A program made the translations under genes and the position numbers. The notes beneath the pieces are model-generated. The model searched no databases, was not told where the DNA came from, and saw only the letters and a list, made by a program, of their open reading frames with translations. This document shows positions 53,884-61,639 of a stretch of 64,000 bases of DNA, piece by piece (the first letter of the stretch is position 1; each line of letters begins with the position of its first letter). Source of the stretch: UBA1724 sp963621575. GTDB lineage: Bacteria; Verrucomicrobiota; Lentisphaeria; Oligosphaerales; Oligosphaeraceae. The stretch covers positions 1 through 64,000 of the forward strand of contig CAVFEH010000011.1 in assembly GCA_963621575.1 (NCBI GenBank). The letters run 5' to 3'.

Positions 53884-55152
53884 CTATCGAGTTTCCGGGG
53901 CCTGCTCCAAACCCGAAGACGTCCGGAAGAAAGTCCTGCAGAGGAATGGCAGGGGGAACAGTGCCAGAAGTGCCATGACGCGGAGGATTCCCATGGGCGA
54001 AAGCGGGATGGCGCCCAGCGCGCCCAGAGCCAGGCTCCCCAGAATCATTCCCACGCAGTCCATCGCGGAGGAGGCCCCCAGGTAGCGCCCCCGTTCCCTG
54101 GGGGGGGACAACCGTTGGATGGCGGTCGTGAGGGGGAGCATATAGAATCCGCTGAAGAATCCGGCGGCGGTGACCATCGTGAAGGCCCAGGGAGTGCGGT
54201 CTCCCAGGAATCCCAGCGCCATGAGTGCGGCGGCCATGAGGATTCCGCCCACGGGCACCAGCAGGAACGGATGTCGGCGGCTCCCCAGCAGTCCAGCCAG
54301 GAAGCAACCCGCGCCGATGCCCACGCCCAGGGCGGCCTGGAGGAGCCCCATGACCTGGTCGTTGGCCTGCAGGGAATTCTTGGCCAGGAGCACCAGGATC
54401 AGCTGCGCCATGGCGCCCACGCACCAGAAGACGGAATTCCCCAGGATGGAAGCCAGCAACACGGGATTCTTGCGGCACTGCAGGAGCGTGCGGACGTGCG
54501 GAGTGACGGGATCGGGGACGCGGAGAGGTCCCGTGCGATGGCCCTCGGGAGTGCGTGTGATCGCGAAACTGGTCAGGGTTCCCAGGACGGCGATTCCCAC
54601 GCAGAAGAGCATTGCCACGGGGAGATTCCCCGCTCCCGTAAGATGGGAGATTGCGCCGCCGGCCCATCCGCCGAAGATGATGGCCAGGAAGGTCCACATC
54701 TGGGTGGCGCCGTTGGCGCGGGGGAGCTCCTCCGGCGTGCTGGTCTCGGGCAGGAAGCCGTATTTTGCGGGGGAGAAGAAGGCACTCTGGGCCCCCATGC
54801 AGAAGAGGACCACCAGCATCAGGTAGGCGTTGTGGAGATATGCCACAAAGAAGCCCAGGACCATTGCCACGATCTCCCAGGCCTTCATCCACACCATCAG
54901 ACGCTTCTTGGAACAGCGGTCCGCCAGCACGCCGGCCAGGGAGGAGAAAAGGAGATAGGGCAGGATGAAGACCATCCCGCCCAGGGAGAGGAAGGCGGAG
55001 GCGCGGGAGGAATCCGAGGCCAGGGCGCTGGTGCCGAAGGCCATGACCAGCAGCTTCGACACGTTGTCGTTGAAGGCGCCCAAAAAGAGCGTGGCCAGGA
55101 ACGCCAGGAATCCCAGGCGTTTCGAGGATCCGTTATGGGAGGATGAGGTCAT
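53884..55152 (-). CDS. MFS transporter, LplT-like
   Basis: The 422-residue protein has twelve predicted membrane segments. FLGAFNDNVSKLLVMAFG in segment 1 and LFSSLAGVLADRCSKKRLM around loop 2-3 resemble LplT, the lysophospholipid flippase, and the carrier part of acyl-ACP-phospholipid acyltransferase fusions. QSAFFSPAKYGFLPE is also characteristic. No acyltransferase domain is attached. It overlaps the end of ispD by 20 bases and precedes the kinase gene by 12. Confidence 0.75.
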   Translation of the reverse strand: MTSSSHNGSSKRLGFLAFLATLFLGAFNDNVSKLLVMAFGTSALASDSSRASAFLSLGGMVFILPYLLFSSLAGVLADRCSKKRLMVWMKAWEIVAMVLGFFVAYLHNAYLMLVVLFCMGAQSAFFSPAKYGFLPETSTPEELPRANGATQMWTFLAIIFGGWAGGAISHLTGAGNLPVAMLFCVGIAVLGTLTSFAITRTPEGHRTGPLRVPDPVTPHVRTLLQCRKNPVLLASILGNSVFWCVGAMAQLILVLLAKNSLQANDQVMGLLQAALGVGIGAGCFLAGLLGSRRHPFLLVPVGGILMAAALMALGFLGDRTPWAFTMVTAAGFFSGFYMLPLTTAIQRLSPPRERGRYLGASSAMDCVGMILGSLALGALGAIPLSPMGILRVMALLALFPLPFLCRTFFRTSSGLEQAPETR

Positions 55153-55837
55153 GGGGGAAGGTGATCTTGGGATTGGGTCGGGAATTCTCGCAGAAGAGAA
55201 TCCGTGCCCCGGGAAGCATGGCGCGCACGAGAGAGGCGTCGTCGCTGAAAACGCCCTGTCCGGCCTCCGGGAGTGCCGTCCAGCGTCGATGGGCCTCCAG
55301 GAGGGCCTGTGCGCGGAAGAGCTGCGGAGTCTCCGCCGCCCGAAGAAGGACCCGCGCGGGCGTTTGGAAGAGAGCGCCGGAATCAGGATCCGCGACATGG
55401 ATGGTGTCCGTCACCCGGTGGAAAGGAACCACCCCGCAGGCATCGGAATCCCGCCGGAGGAGCTCCCAGCACTCCTGGAGGAGCGCGTACGTGGCCTGTG
55501 GGCGGGCGGCATCGTGGACCGCAATGGCGTCGGGCAGAACGCCCTGCCCGGCCAGGAGTTCCAGGGCCTTCCCCACGGAATGCGCTCGGGTGGCGCCGCC
55601 GGGAACCCAGTGCACTCGTGCCTCCAGCTCTTGTGGAAGAGTCTTCCGGAGGGCATCGGGATCGCGGGATGGCACCAGGAAGGAGACGCCGGGTCCCTGG
55701 AGATTGCGCAGGCAGCGGACGAAGACCGTCTCGCCGTTTTCCAGAGGCGCCAGGAGCTTGTCGCCGCCAAAGCGGGCGCCGACGCCGCCAGCGGCCACGA
55801 CCACGACGATCGAGGAGATGTGGGATTTGGAGTTCAC
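55133..55837 (-). CDS. ispD: 2-C-methyl-D-erythritol 4-phosphate cytidylyltransferase
   Basis: IspD joins CTP to methylerythritol phosphate in the non-mevalonate isoprenoid pathway. The 234-residue protein has the nucleotide-binding loop VVAAGGVGARFGGDKLLAPL, which is slightly altered from the AAGxGxRxG consensus, AVHDAARP, and TPQLFRAQAL. VSDDASL (here FSDDASL) is also present. The start is a GTG at 55837 overlapping the previous stop by three bases, preceded by a GGGGGA ribosome site. The end overlaps the LplT-like start by 20 bases. No ispF is adjacent. Confidence 0.9.
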   Translation of the reverse strand: MNSKSHISSIVVVVAAGGVGARFGGDKLLAPLENGETVFVRCLRNLQGPGVSFLVPSRDPDALRKTLPQELEARVHWVPGGATRAHSVGKALELLAGQGVLPDAIAVHDAARPQATYALLQECWELLRRDSDACGVVPFHRVTDTIHVADPDSGALFQTPARVLLRAAETPQLFRAQALLEAHRRWTALPEAGQGVFSDDASLVRAMLPGARILFCENSRPNPKITFPHDLILP

Positions 55838-57027
55838 AGGATGGTCCCCCGTGTCATGCGTCCGTGGATGTGGTCCAGCAGCCCGGTGGCGAACTCTCCG
55901 TCGGGAGCCGTGAGGTTCCTGTCGTTTCGGGAGGCGGCGTGGATGCGCGCCAGGAGGACGGCGGTCTTCCAAGTATCCACGAGCGCCTCCAGTCCGGCGA
56001 AGAAGGGCCGTCCGTAGTAGGCGGAGCCAAAGAATTGCCGGCTCTCCAGGCGCACGGCAAGGCATCGACGGTAGCACTCCCAGGCGCCGGGGGCGGTCTT
56101 CCAGCCTTCGTTGTCGAAGAGCCCTGCACGGCGGAGGGGCCTGTCGGGGAGATCGGGCCCCAAGTCGCGGGGGTTTCCGAAGCCCCAGAGGAAGCGTCCG
56201 TTCTGGAGGCACTGCCGCAATCGTGCGTCCAGGGAGAAATCGGGGAGTTGACGATCAAAGCGGAGACAATCCAGCATCCGCTGGCGCAGCCGGACCCGTT
56301 CCGGCCAGAGGATTCCCAGGACGGGCTCCTCCTGCGGATGCTCCGCCATGGCCTTCCGGAGCATGGAGGGCAGGACTGTCTCCAGCGTGTCCCCGTCATT
56401 GAGGAAAGACGCGCCCAGGGCGCGGAGTCGCCGGACAAGCGTCTGGAGCGCGGGCAGGGAGGGTTGTCCAGGTCCCCCGGGGAGCCGCAGAAGCCCCGCC
56501 AGAAAATCCGCGGTCCGCTGGATGGCCTGCCGGGAGAGTCCCTCCTTTTGCGCCTCCGTGAAGGGCGGCGGAAGAGGAGGCATCAGGGGATCCTCCAGAA
56601 GAGTCTCCAGCTCCACGCGGTAATGGGTCAGCGGAAAGCCCTGGTTCTGCTGGACGGCAGGACAATCGAAGCGGGGCGCGGCAGTGATTTCATCGTCGAA
56701 CGTCCGCTGGAACGCGAAGGGATATGCCTGGCAGGAGATGGGTTTGCATCGTCTGCCGAAGGCGGCGTGCATCCGGCAGAGATCCCCCTCCCCCAGAAAC
56801 ACGCAACGCGCCGTGGCGGCATCGGCCATGAGATAGGACCGTCCGCCCAGCACGCGATAGGAATGGATTCGACGCAGTTCCGGGTCCTCCCAGGGGAGGC
56901 GGGAGATGGCCTCCACTTCCCGGGAAGAGAGCTGAATGAGAAAGCGCCGGCAGCACCGGCCGCATCGCCGGCAGGCATACTGTTGACCGGTGGCCAGGCG
57001 CAGGCTCATGCGAAAGGGAGAAATCAT
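55834..57027 (-). CDS. YkgJ-type cysteine-cluster protein
   Basis: The 397-residue protein begins with CRRCGRCCRRF (CxxCxxCC). Further Cys residues follow in ARCVFLGEGDLCRMH and RRCKPISCQAYPF, a pattern of the YkgJ family thought to bind a zinc or iron-sulfur centre. The C-terminal 250 residues are helical, Leu and Arg rich and not recognised. Function is unknown. The start is uncertain: ATG 57027 is used, but it has no clear ribosome site, and an ATG at 57009 is also possible. It overlaps ispD. Confidence 0.75.
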   Translation of the reverse strand: MISPFRMSLRLATGQQYACRRCGRCCRRFLIQLSSREVEAISRLPWEDPELRRIHSYRVLGGRSYLMADAATARCVFLGEGDLCRMHAAFGRRCKPISCQAYPFAFQRTFDDEITAAPRFDCPAVQQNQGFPLTHYRVELETLLEDPLMPPLPPPFTEAQKEGLSRQAIQRTADFLAGLLRLPGGPGQPSLPALQTLVRRLRALGASFLNDGDTLETVLPSMLRKAMAEHPQEEPVLGILWPERVRLRQRMLDCLRFDRQLPDFSLDARLRQCLQNGRFLWGFGNPRDLGPDLPDRPLRRAGLFDNEGWKTAPGAWECYRRCLAVRLESRQFFGSAYYGRPFFAGLEALVDTWKTAVLLARIHAASRNDRNLTAPDGEFATGLLDHIHGRMTRGTIL

Positions 57028-57105
57028 CCGCGGCGGCCACCCGGACGACGGGAAGCGCTCCACGCTCCCCGCCCCGTCCAAGGCGTCACGCCGCGTGGGA
57101 TGGAA

Positions 57106-58353
57106 CTACTTCGCGGGCTCGATGACGTCGAAGCCGGTATAAGGACGCAGGACCTCGGGAACCACCACGGAGCCGTCCTCGCGCTGGTTGTTCTCCAGGA
57201 TCGCGCAGACCACCCGGTCGGTGAGGCCGGTGGCGCTGATGGTGTGGACAAAGCCCTTCCCGCCGTCGGCGTCCTTGTAGCGGATGTTCAGGCGGCGGCT
57301 CTGGAAGTCGGTGAGGTTGGAGTTGCTGGTGACCTCACGGTAGCCGTTGTAGCCAGGGAACCAGGCCTCGCAGTCATACTTCTTGTAGGCGGGTGCGCCC
57401 AGGTCACCGATGCAGACGTTCACCACGTGGTAGGGAACGCCCAGCTGCTGGAGAAGATGCTCCTCGTTGGCCAGGCACTCCTCATGGCACTTGGGGGAGT
57501 CCTCGGGACGGCAGAGGATGATCTGCTCCACCTTGTGGAACTGGTGGACGCGGAAGATGCCGCGGGCCTCTTTTCCGTAGGAGCCGGCCTCGGTGCGGAA
57601 GCAGGGGGTGTAGGCGGTGAGTCGCTCGGGCAGCCTGGCGCCATCCATGATCTCGTCTGCGTGGAAGCCCACCAGGGTCTGCTCTGCGGTTCCGATGAGG
57701 CAGAGGTCCTCGCCGCCGATGGAATAGATCTGGTCCTTGAAGAAGGGCAGGTATCCCGTGCCGAAGAGAGTGCGGGCCTTGGCGGCGCAGGGGGACATCA
57801 TCATGGTGAACCCACGCTTCACCAGCTCCTTCTGGGCCCAGAAATACATGGCCTGGGTGAGCATGGCGCCCTTTCCGACCCAGTAGTAAAAGCCGCTCTG
57901 GGCCACTTTGGAGCCGCGCTGGGTGTCGATGATGCCCAGGATTTCGCCGATGGCCTGGTGGTCACGGGGCGGGAAGGAGAAGGAGGGCTTCGCGCCCACC
58001 ACCTTCACCTCCACGTTGTCCGCGTCGCTCTCGCCATCGGGAGTGTCCGGCGACTGGAAATTGGGCAGCCAGGTCAGCTTCTCCTCCACCTGCGCCTTCA
58101 GGGACTCCTGGAGGCTCTCCTTCTCCGCCAGAAGGCCCTTCATCGCCTTCACCTGCTCACGGGCCGCCGGGTTGCCCTGGCACTCCTTGGAAAGGCGGTT
58201 GCGCTCGGCGCGCAGGTCCTCCGTCTCACGCATCAGCTTCAAATACTCCTGGTCCAGGGCGCGCAGGGCGTCCACGTCCACGTCGTACTTGCGCTTGGCG
58301 CAATTCTGCTTGATCAGGTCGGGGTTTTCGCGGAGAATTTTGATGTCTATCAT
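57106..58353 (-). CDS. serS: Seryl-tRNA synthetase
   Basis: SerRS charges tRNA-Ser and tRNA-Sec. The 415-residue protein has the N-terminal coiled-coil arm that contacts the tRNA variable loop (about 27-100). Its class II core has TMMMSPCAAKARTLFGTGYLP, LIGTAEQTLVGFHADE, the motif 2 TPCFRTEAGSYGKEARGIFRVHQFHKVE, and motif 3 ending TGLTDRVVCAILENNQ. All match the bacterial enzyme. The ATG lies about 12 bases after GGAGG. Confidence 0.95.
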   Translation of the reverse strand: MIDIKILRENPDLIKQNCAKRKYDVDVDALRALDQEYLKLMRETEDLRAERNRLSKECQGNPAAREQVKAMKGLLAEKESLQESLKAQVEEKLTWLPNFQSPDTPDGESDADNVEVKVVGAKPSFSFPPRDHQAIGEILGIIDTQRGSKVAQSGFYYWVGKGAMLTQAMYFWAQKELVKRGFTMMMSPCAAKARTLFGTGYLPFFKDQIYSIGGEDLCLIGTAEQTLVGFHADEIMDGARLPERLTAYTPCFRTEAGSYGKEARGIFRVHQFHKVEQIILCRPEDSPKCHEECLANEEHLLQQLGVPYHVVNVCIGDLGAPAYKKYDCEAWFPGYNGYREVTSNSNLTDFQSRRLNIRYKDADGGKGFVHTISATGLTDRVVCAILENNQREDGSVVVPEVLRPYTGFDVIEPAK

Positions 58354-58430
58354 GGAATGCTTCGGGCCTCCTTGGCCCGGGATGGGGTCTTGTGCAATCG
58401 GGGAAACTCTATACGTGTCGCGTCCGCACG

Positions 58431-59753
58431 CTACGCGTGGATGCGCGCTGCCACGGCCTTCTCGTAGGCATCCAGGTCGCTGATGGCGACCTGCGCCACG
58501 CCCTCCTCCATGGCGGCCTTGGCGACCATGCGGGCCACGTGGGGGACGACACGGGGGTCGAAGGGCTTGGGAATCACGTAGGACTCCTTCAGGGGGTTGG
58601 CGCCGTCGAAGACGCCCGCGGCGGCATCCTGGGGATATGCGGCCTCCAGGATTCTGCGGACCTCGCCCTCCACGGGCATGCGGGCGATCTCCGCCAGCGC
58701 ATGGGAGGCGGCCAGCTGCATGCCGGCGGTGATGTCCTTCGCGCGGACATCCAGGGCGCCGCGGAAGATTCCGGGGAATCCCAGGACGTTGTTGATCTGG
58801 TTGGGGAAGTCGGTGCGGCCGGTGCCCACCACGGCGGCGCCGGCCGCCTTGGCCAGTTCGGGCATGATCTCGGGCACGGGATTGGCCATGGCGAAAACCA
58901 CGGCGCCAGGGGCCATGGAGCGGACCATCTCCGGGGTCACGCAGGCGGCCACGGAACAGCCCAGGAAGACGTCGGCGCCCTTCATGGCGTCTGCCAGGCA
59001 CTTCACATCCGTGCGCCCGGTGCCCAGGGCGCGTTTGGCCTCGTTGGAGGCATTCTGGCGAGTCACCACGCCGCGGGAGTCGCAGACCACCACGTTCTCC
59101 CGGCGGACGCCTGCGCGGATGTAGAACTCCAGGCAGGAGAGGCCGGCGGCGCCGGCGCCATTGCCCACCACCTTCAGGGACTCCAGGGGCTTGCCGGTGA
59201 GCTGGGCGGCGTTGAGCAGCGCGGCCAGCGAGATGATGGCGGTGCCGTGCTGGTCATCATGGAAGACGGGGATGCCCATGCGCCCCTTCAGAGTGGTCTC
59301 CACCTCAAAACAGGCGGGGGCGGCGATGTCCTCCAGATTGATGCCGCCGAAGGAGGGCTCCAGGGTCTCCACGGCGTCGATGAGCTTCTTCGCATCCGTC
59401 TTGCCATCGGCGCCGTGGACTTTCCCGAGGCACAGGGGCACCGCGTCGATGCCGGCGAAGCGCTTGAAGAGGACGCACTTGCCCTCCATCACGGGGAGTC
59501 CCGCCTCGGGACCGATGTTCCCCAGGCCCAGCACCGCGGTGCCGTCAGAAACCACGGCCACCGTATTGCCCTTGCCCGTGTAGCGGTAGACGTCCTCGAT
59601 CCGGTCGTGAATCTCCAGGCAGGGCTTCGCCACGCCGGGGGTATACGCCAGAGCCAGGTCGTGCTGGGTGAGACAGGGTTTGGAGGGCTGCACGGCCAGC
59701 TTGCCGGGAACGGGCTCGCTGTGGTACGCCAGGGCTTCGGTGTTCAGGTCCAT
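58431..59753 (-). CDS. NAD(P)-dependent malic enzyme
   Basis: Malic enzyme decarboxylates malate to pyruvate and CO2, linking the C4 pool to pyruvate and making NAD(P)H. The 440-residue short form lacks the phosphotransacetylase-like C-terminal domain of MaeB. LALAYTPGVAKPCLEI near the N-terminus carries the catalytic tyrosine, and VSDGTAVLGLGNIG, FGGINLEDIAAPACFEVE and FHDDQHGTA supply the metal site. KVVGNGAGAAGLSCLE is the dinucleotide-binding loop. The gene is divergent from rpoZ, with interleaved promoters. Confidence 0.93.
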   Translation of the reverse strand: MDLNTEALAYHSEPVPGKLAVQPSKPCLTQHDLALAYTPGVAKPCLEIHDRIEDVYRYTGKGNTVAVVSDGTAVLGLGNIGPEAGLPVMEGKCVLFKRFAGIDAVPLCLGKVHGADGKTDAKKLIDAVETLEPSFGGINLEDIAAPACFEVETTLKGRMGIPVFHDDQHGTAIISLAALLNAAQLTGKPLESLKVVGNGAGAAGLSCLEFYIRAGVRRENVVVCDSRGVVTRQNASNEAKRALGTGRTDVKCLADAMKGADVFLGCSVAACVTPEMVRSMAPGAVVFAMANPVPEIMPELAKAAGAAVVGTGRTDFPNQINNVLGFPGIFRGALDVRAKDITAGMQLAASHALAEIARMPVEGEVRRILEAAYPQDAAAGVFDGANPLKESYVIPKPFDPRVVPHVARMVAKAAMEEGVAQVAISDLDAYEKAVAARIHA

Positions 59754-59837
59754 GGAAAGCGAAAAAGAAGGAATGAAAAGCGCGGGGAAAAGGCGTTTTT
59801 GCCATCCGGAATCCCCCTGCCCGGCGGCGGTCTGGTT

Positions 59838-59865
59838 ACTATAAGGCCCGTTGCCAACATTGCAT
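59838..59865 (-). promoter_or_regulatory. Promoter of the malic enzyme gene
   Basis: On the minus strand ATGCAA (59860-59865) and TATAGT (59838-59843) are 16 bases apart. This gives a leader of about 80 bases. Its -35 region interleaves with the rpoZ promoter. Confidence 0.55.
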
Positions 59866-59878
59866 ACGGAGTTATATT
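59851..59878 (+). promoter_or_regulatory. Promoter of rpoZ
   Basis: TTGCCA (59851-59856) and TATATT (59873-59878) are 16 bases apart, followed by a leader of about 115 bases. Its -35 lies inside the spacer of the opposing malic enzyme promoter. Confidence 0.6.
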
Positions 59879-60001
59879 ACGAGGATTGCCCGAATTCCGG
59901 TGGAAACCGGCAATCCGGGAACCCCTTTTCGATTGACAAGAAGACACCCCCGAGGCCCCACGTTTTTGGGCGGAGGGGCAACCAGTGGAGCAAACCATCC
60001 C

Positions 60002-60292
60002 ATGAACGAAGAATATCTGCGTCAGGCAGTGGCCAAGGCGAAGGAAATGTGTGCCGAGCGGGGAGAGGCCTTTGACCTGCGACTCTTCATCACCGGCGTC
60101 TCCAAGCGCGCCAGCCAGCTGGCCAAGGGATACCGCCGGCTCATCCCACTCACCCCCGGAGACAACACCCCGCTGCTGGACCTGGCCCTGCGTGAAGTCG
60201 CCGCCGGAAAGATCCTCATCGAGCGCGGGGACTACCACGCCATCGAACAGGCCGAACGCGACAACATGGAGATCGCTTCCGTCAACGACTAG
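60002..60292 (+). CDS. rpoZ: RNA polymerase omega subunit-like protein
   Basis: Omega is a small subunit that folds around the beta-prime C-terminus and stabilises the polymerase. The 96-residue protein has SKRASQLAKGYRR, the equivalent of the AKRARQL motif, followed by DLALREVAAGKI, matching the conserved ALxEIxxGKI. Length fits. The first 30 residues are helical. The ATG at 60002 is preceded by a weak GGAG. A strong terminator follows the stop. The match is confined to short motifs. Confidence 0.75.
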   Translation: MNEEYLRQAVAKAKEMCAERGEAFDLRLFITGVSKRASQLAKGYRRLIPLTPGDNTPLLDLALREVAAGKILIERGDYHAIEQAERDNMEIASVND

Positions 60293-60318
60293 CGCTTCCC
60301 CGAAAACCCGCTCTCCCA

Positions 60319-60357
60319 AGGCGGCGACTCCCCTCCCGGGCGCCGCCGCCTTTTTTT
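60319..60357 (+). terminator. Factor-independent terminator of rpoZ
   Basis: AGGCGGCG and CGCCGCC form a GC-rich stem followed by GCC and seven T bases, 27 bases after the rpoZ stop. Confidence 0.88.
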
Positions 60358-60461
60358 CGTCGACGCATCCGCGCCAAAGCCACCATACCCTCCGCAGGAA
60401 GGGACGCTCTCCCCTCCGGCGGCCAGGGGCAGGCGGGGCAATCCTCGGGCTCCGCGCATTC

Positions 60462-61631
60462 ATGACAACCGACAACCAACGCCCCACGCTCCGGCAGTGG
60501 GGATGCCTCCTGGGGCTCACGGCAGCCGCCACCGTCTACAACACCTCCGAATTCCTGCCCACCGCGCTTTTGACCAACATCGGCGGGAGCCTGGCGGTCT
60601 CGGAGAGCCGCGTAGGATTGGTCATCTCCGTCTACGCGTGGGTGGTGACCCTCCTCTCCCTCCCCCTCATGGTCCTGGCCAGCCGCTTCTCCATGCGGCG
60701 GATCCTCTTCTGGGTGCTGGGACTCTTCGCCCTGCTGCAGCTGGCCACCGGACTCTCCCAGGGATACTGGGCGCTGATGGCCAGCCGCATGGGCGTGGCA
60801 TGCGTCCACGCGCTCTTCTGGGCCATCGTGGCGCCCCTGGCGGTGCGGCAGATGCCAGAAGCCTGGCATGGCATGGCCCTGGGAACCCTCTCCGTGGGCT
60901 CCTCCGTGGCAATGGTCCTGGGAATCCCCCTGGGACGCGCGCTGGGACTCCACGTGGGCTGGCGCGGCGCCTTCCTGACCCTGGGCGCCCTGGCCGCCGC
61001 GCTCTTCCTGGCACTCCTCCCCACCCTGCCCCCCGCCCCGAAGGAAAAAGCCTTCACATTCCGGGAAATCCCCGGACTGCTGAAGAACCGGACTCTCCTA
61101 AAAATCTACGGCGCAACCATCCTGGCGCTGGGCGGATACTACTGCTGGAACAGCTACCTGGACGCCTTCCTCCTGAAGACCGCCGGGCTCACCCCCAACG
61201 CCATCACCGGCATCTTCACCGTCCTGGGAATCGCCAGCGTGGGAGGCGGAGTCCTCTACACACTGGTCTCCCGGCGCTGCAACCGCCTCCTGGAGCTGGG
61301 CGTCCTGACCATGGGAATCCCGCTGCTGGCACTCCTGCCGGCAACGCGCTTCCTGGCGGCCACCGCCCTCCTCTGCGCCATCCCCGCCATCGGCTTCACC
61401 CTCTTCAATGTGGCCTGCCAGTCCGACGTCGTCAGCTCCACCCGGGGAAATGCCTCCGCAGTGGCCATGGCAATCTTCTCTGCACTCTTCAATCTGGGCG
61501 TGGCGGCTGGGACCCTCCTGGGCGCCGGCGTCTGCAACATCGCTTCCCTGGGATGGACCGCACCCGTAGGCGGACTCCTGGCGCTCCTGGCACTGTCCAC
61601 CACCTTCTTCGGACGCTCCCAAAAAACATAA
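60462..61631 (+). CDS. MFS transporter, SotB/AraJ-like sugar or drug efflux
   Basis: The 389-residue protein has twelve predicted membrane segments. TVYNTSEFLPTALLTNIGGSL and SRVGLVISVYAWVVTLLSLP near the N-terminus match the DHA1 exporters SotB and AraJ. GNASAVAMAIFSALFNLGVAAG is the matching segment in the second half. SotB exports arabinose and lactose-like sugars; the substrate here is not shown. It lies 8 bases before a secreted glycosidase, so a sugar-related role is plausible. The first ATG is used. Confidence 0.8.
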   Translation: MTTDNQRPTLRQWGCLLGLTAAATVYNTSEFLPTALLTNIGGSLAVSESRVGLVISVYAWVVTLLSLPLMVLASRFSMRRILFWVLGLFALLQLATGLSQGYWALMASRMGVACVHALFWAIVAPLAVRQMPEAWHGMALGTLSVGSSVAMVLGIPLGRALGLHVGWRGAFLTLGALAAALFLALLPTLPPAPKEKAFTFREIPGLLKNRTLLKIYGATILALGGYYCWNSYLDAFLLKTAGLTPNAITGIFTVLGIASVGGGVLYTLVSRRCNRLLELGVLTMGIPLLALLPATRFLAATALLCAIPAIGFTLFNVACQSDVVSSTRGNASAVAMAIFSALFNLGVAAGTLLGAGVCNIASLGWTAPVGGLLALLALSTTFFGRSQKT

Positions 61632-61639
61632 AAAACACC

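Noticed and set aside
55273..58467. A 1064-codon plus-strand frame opposite ispD, the YkgJ-like gene and serS
   Set aside because: The three minus-strand genes it covers match known families, while this frame is low-complexity Arg/Pro/Gly sequence.
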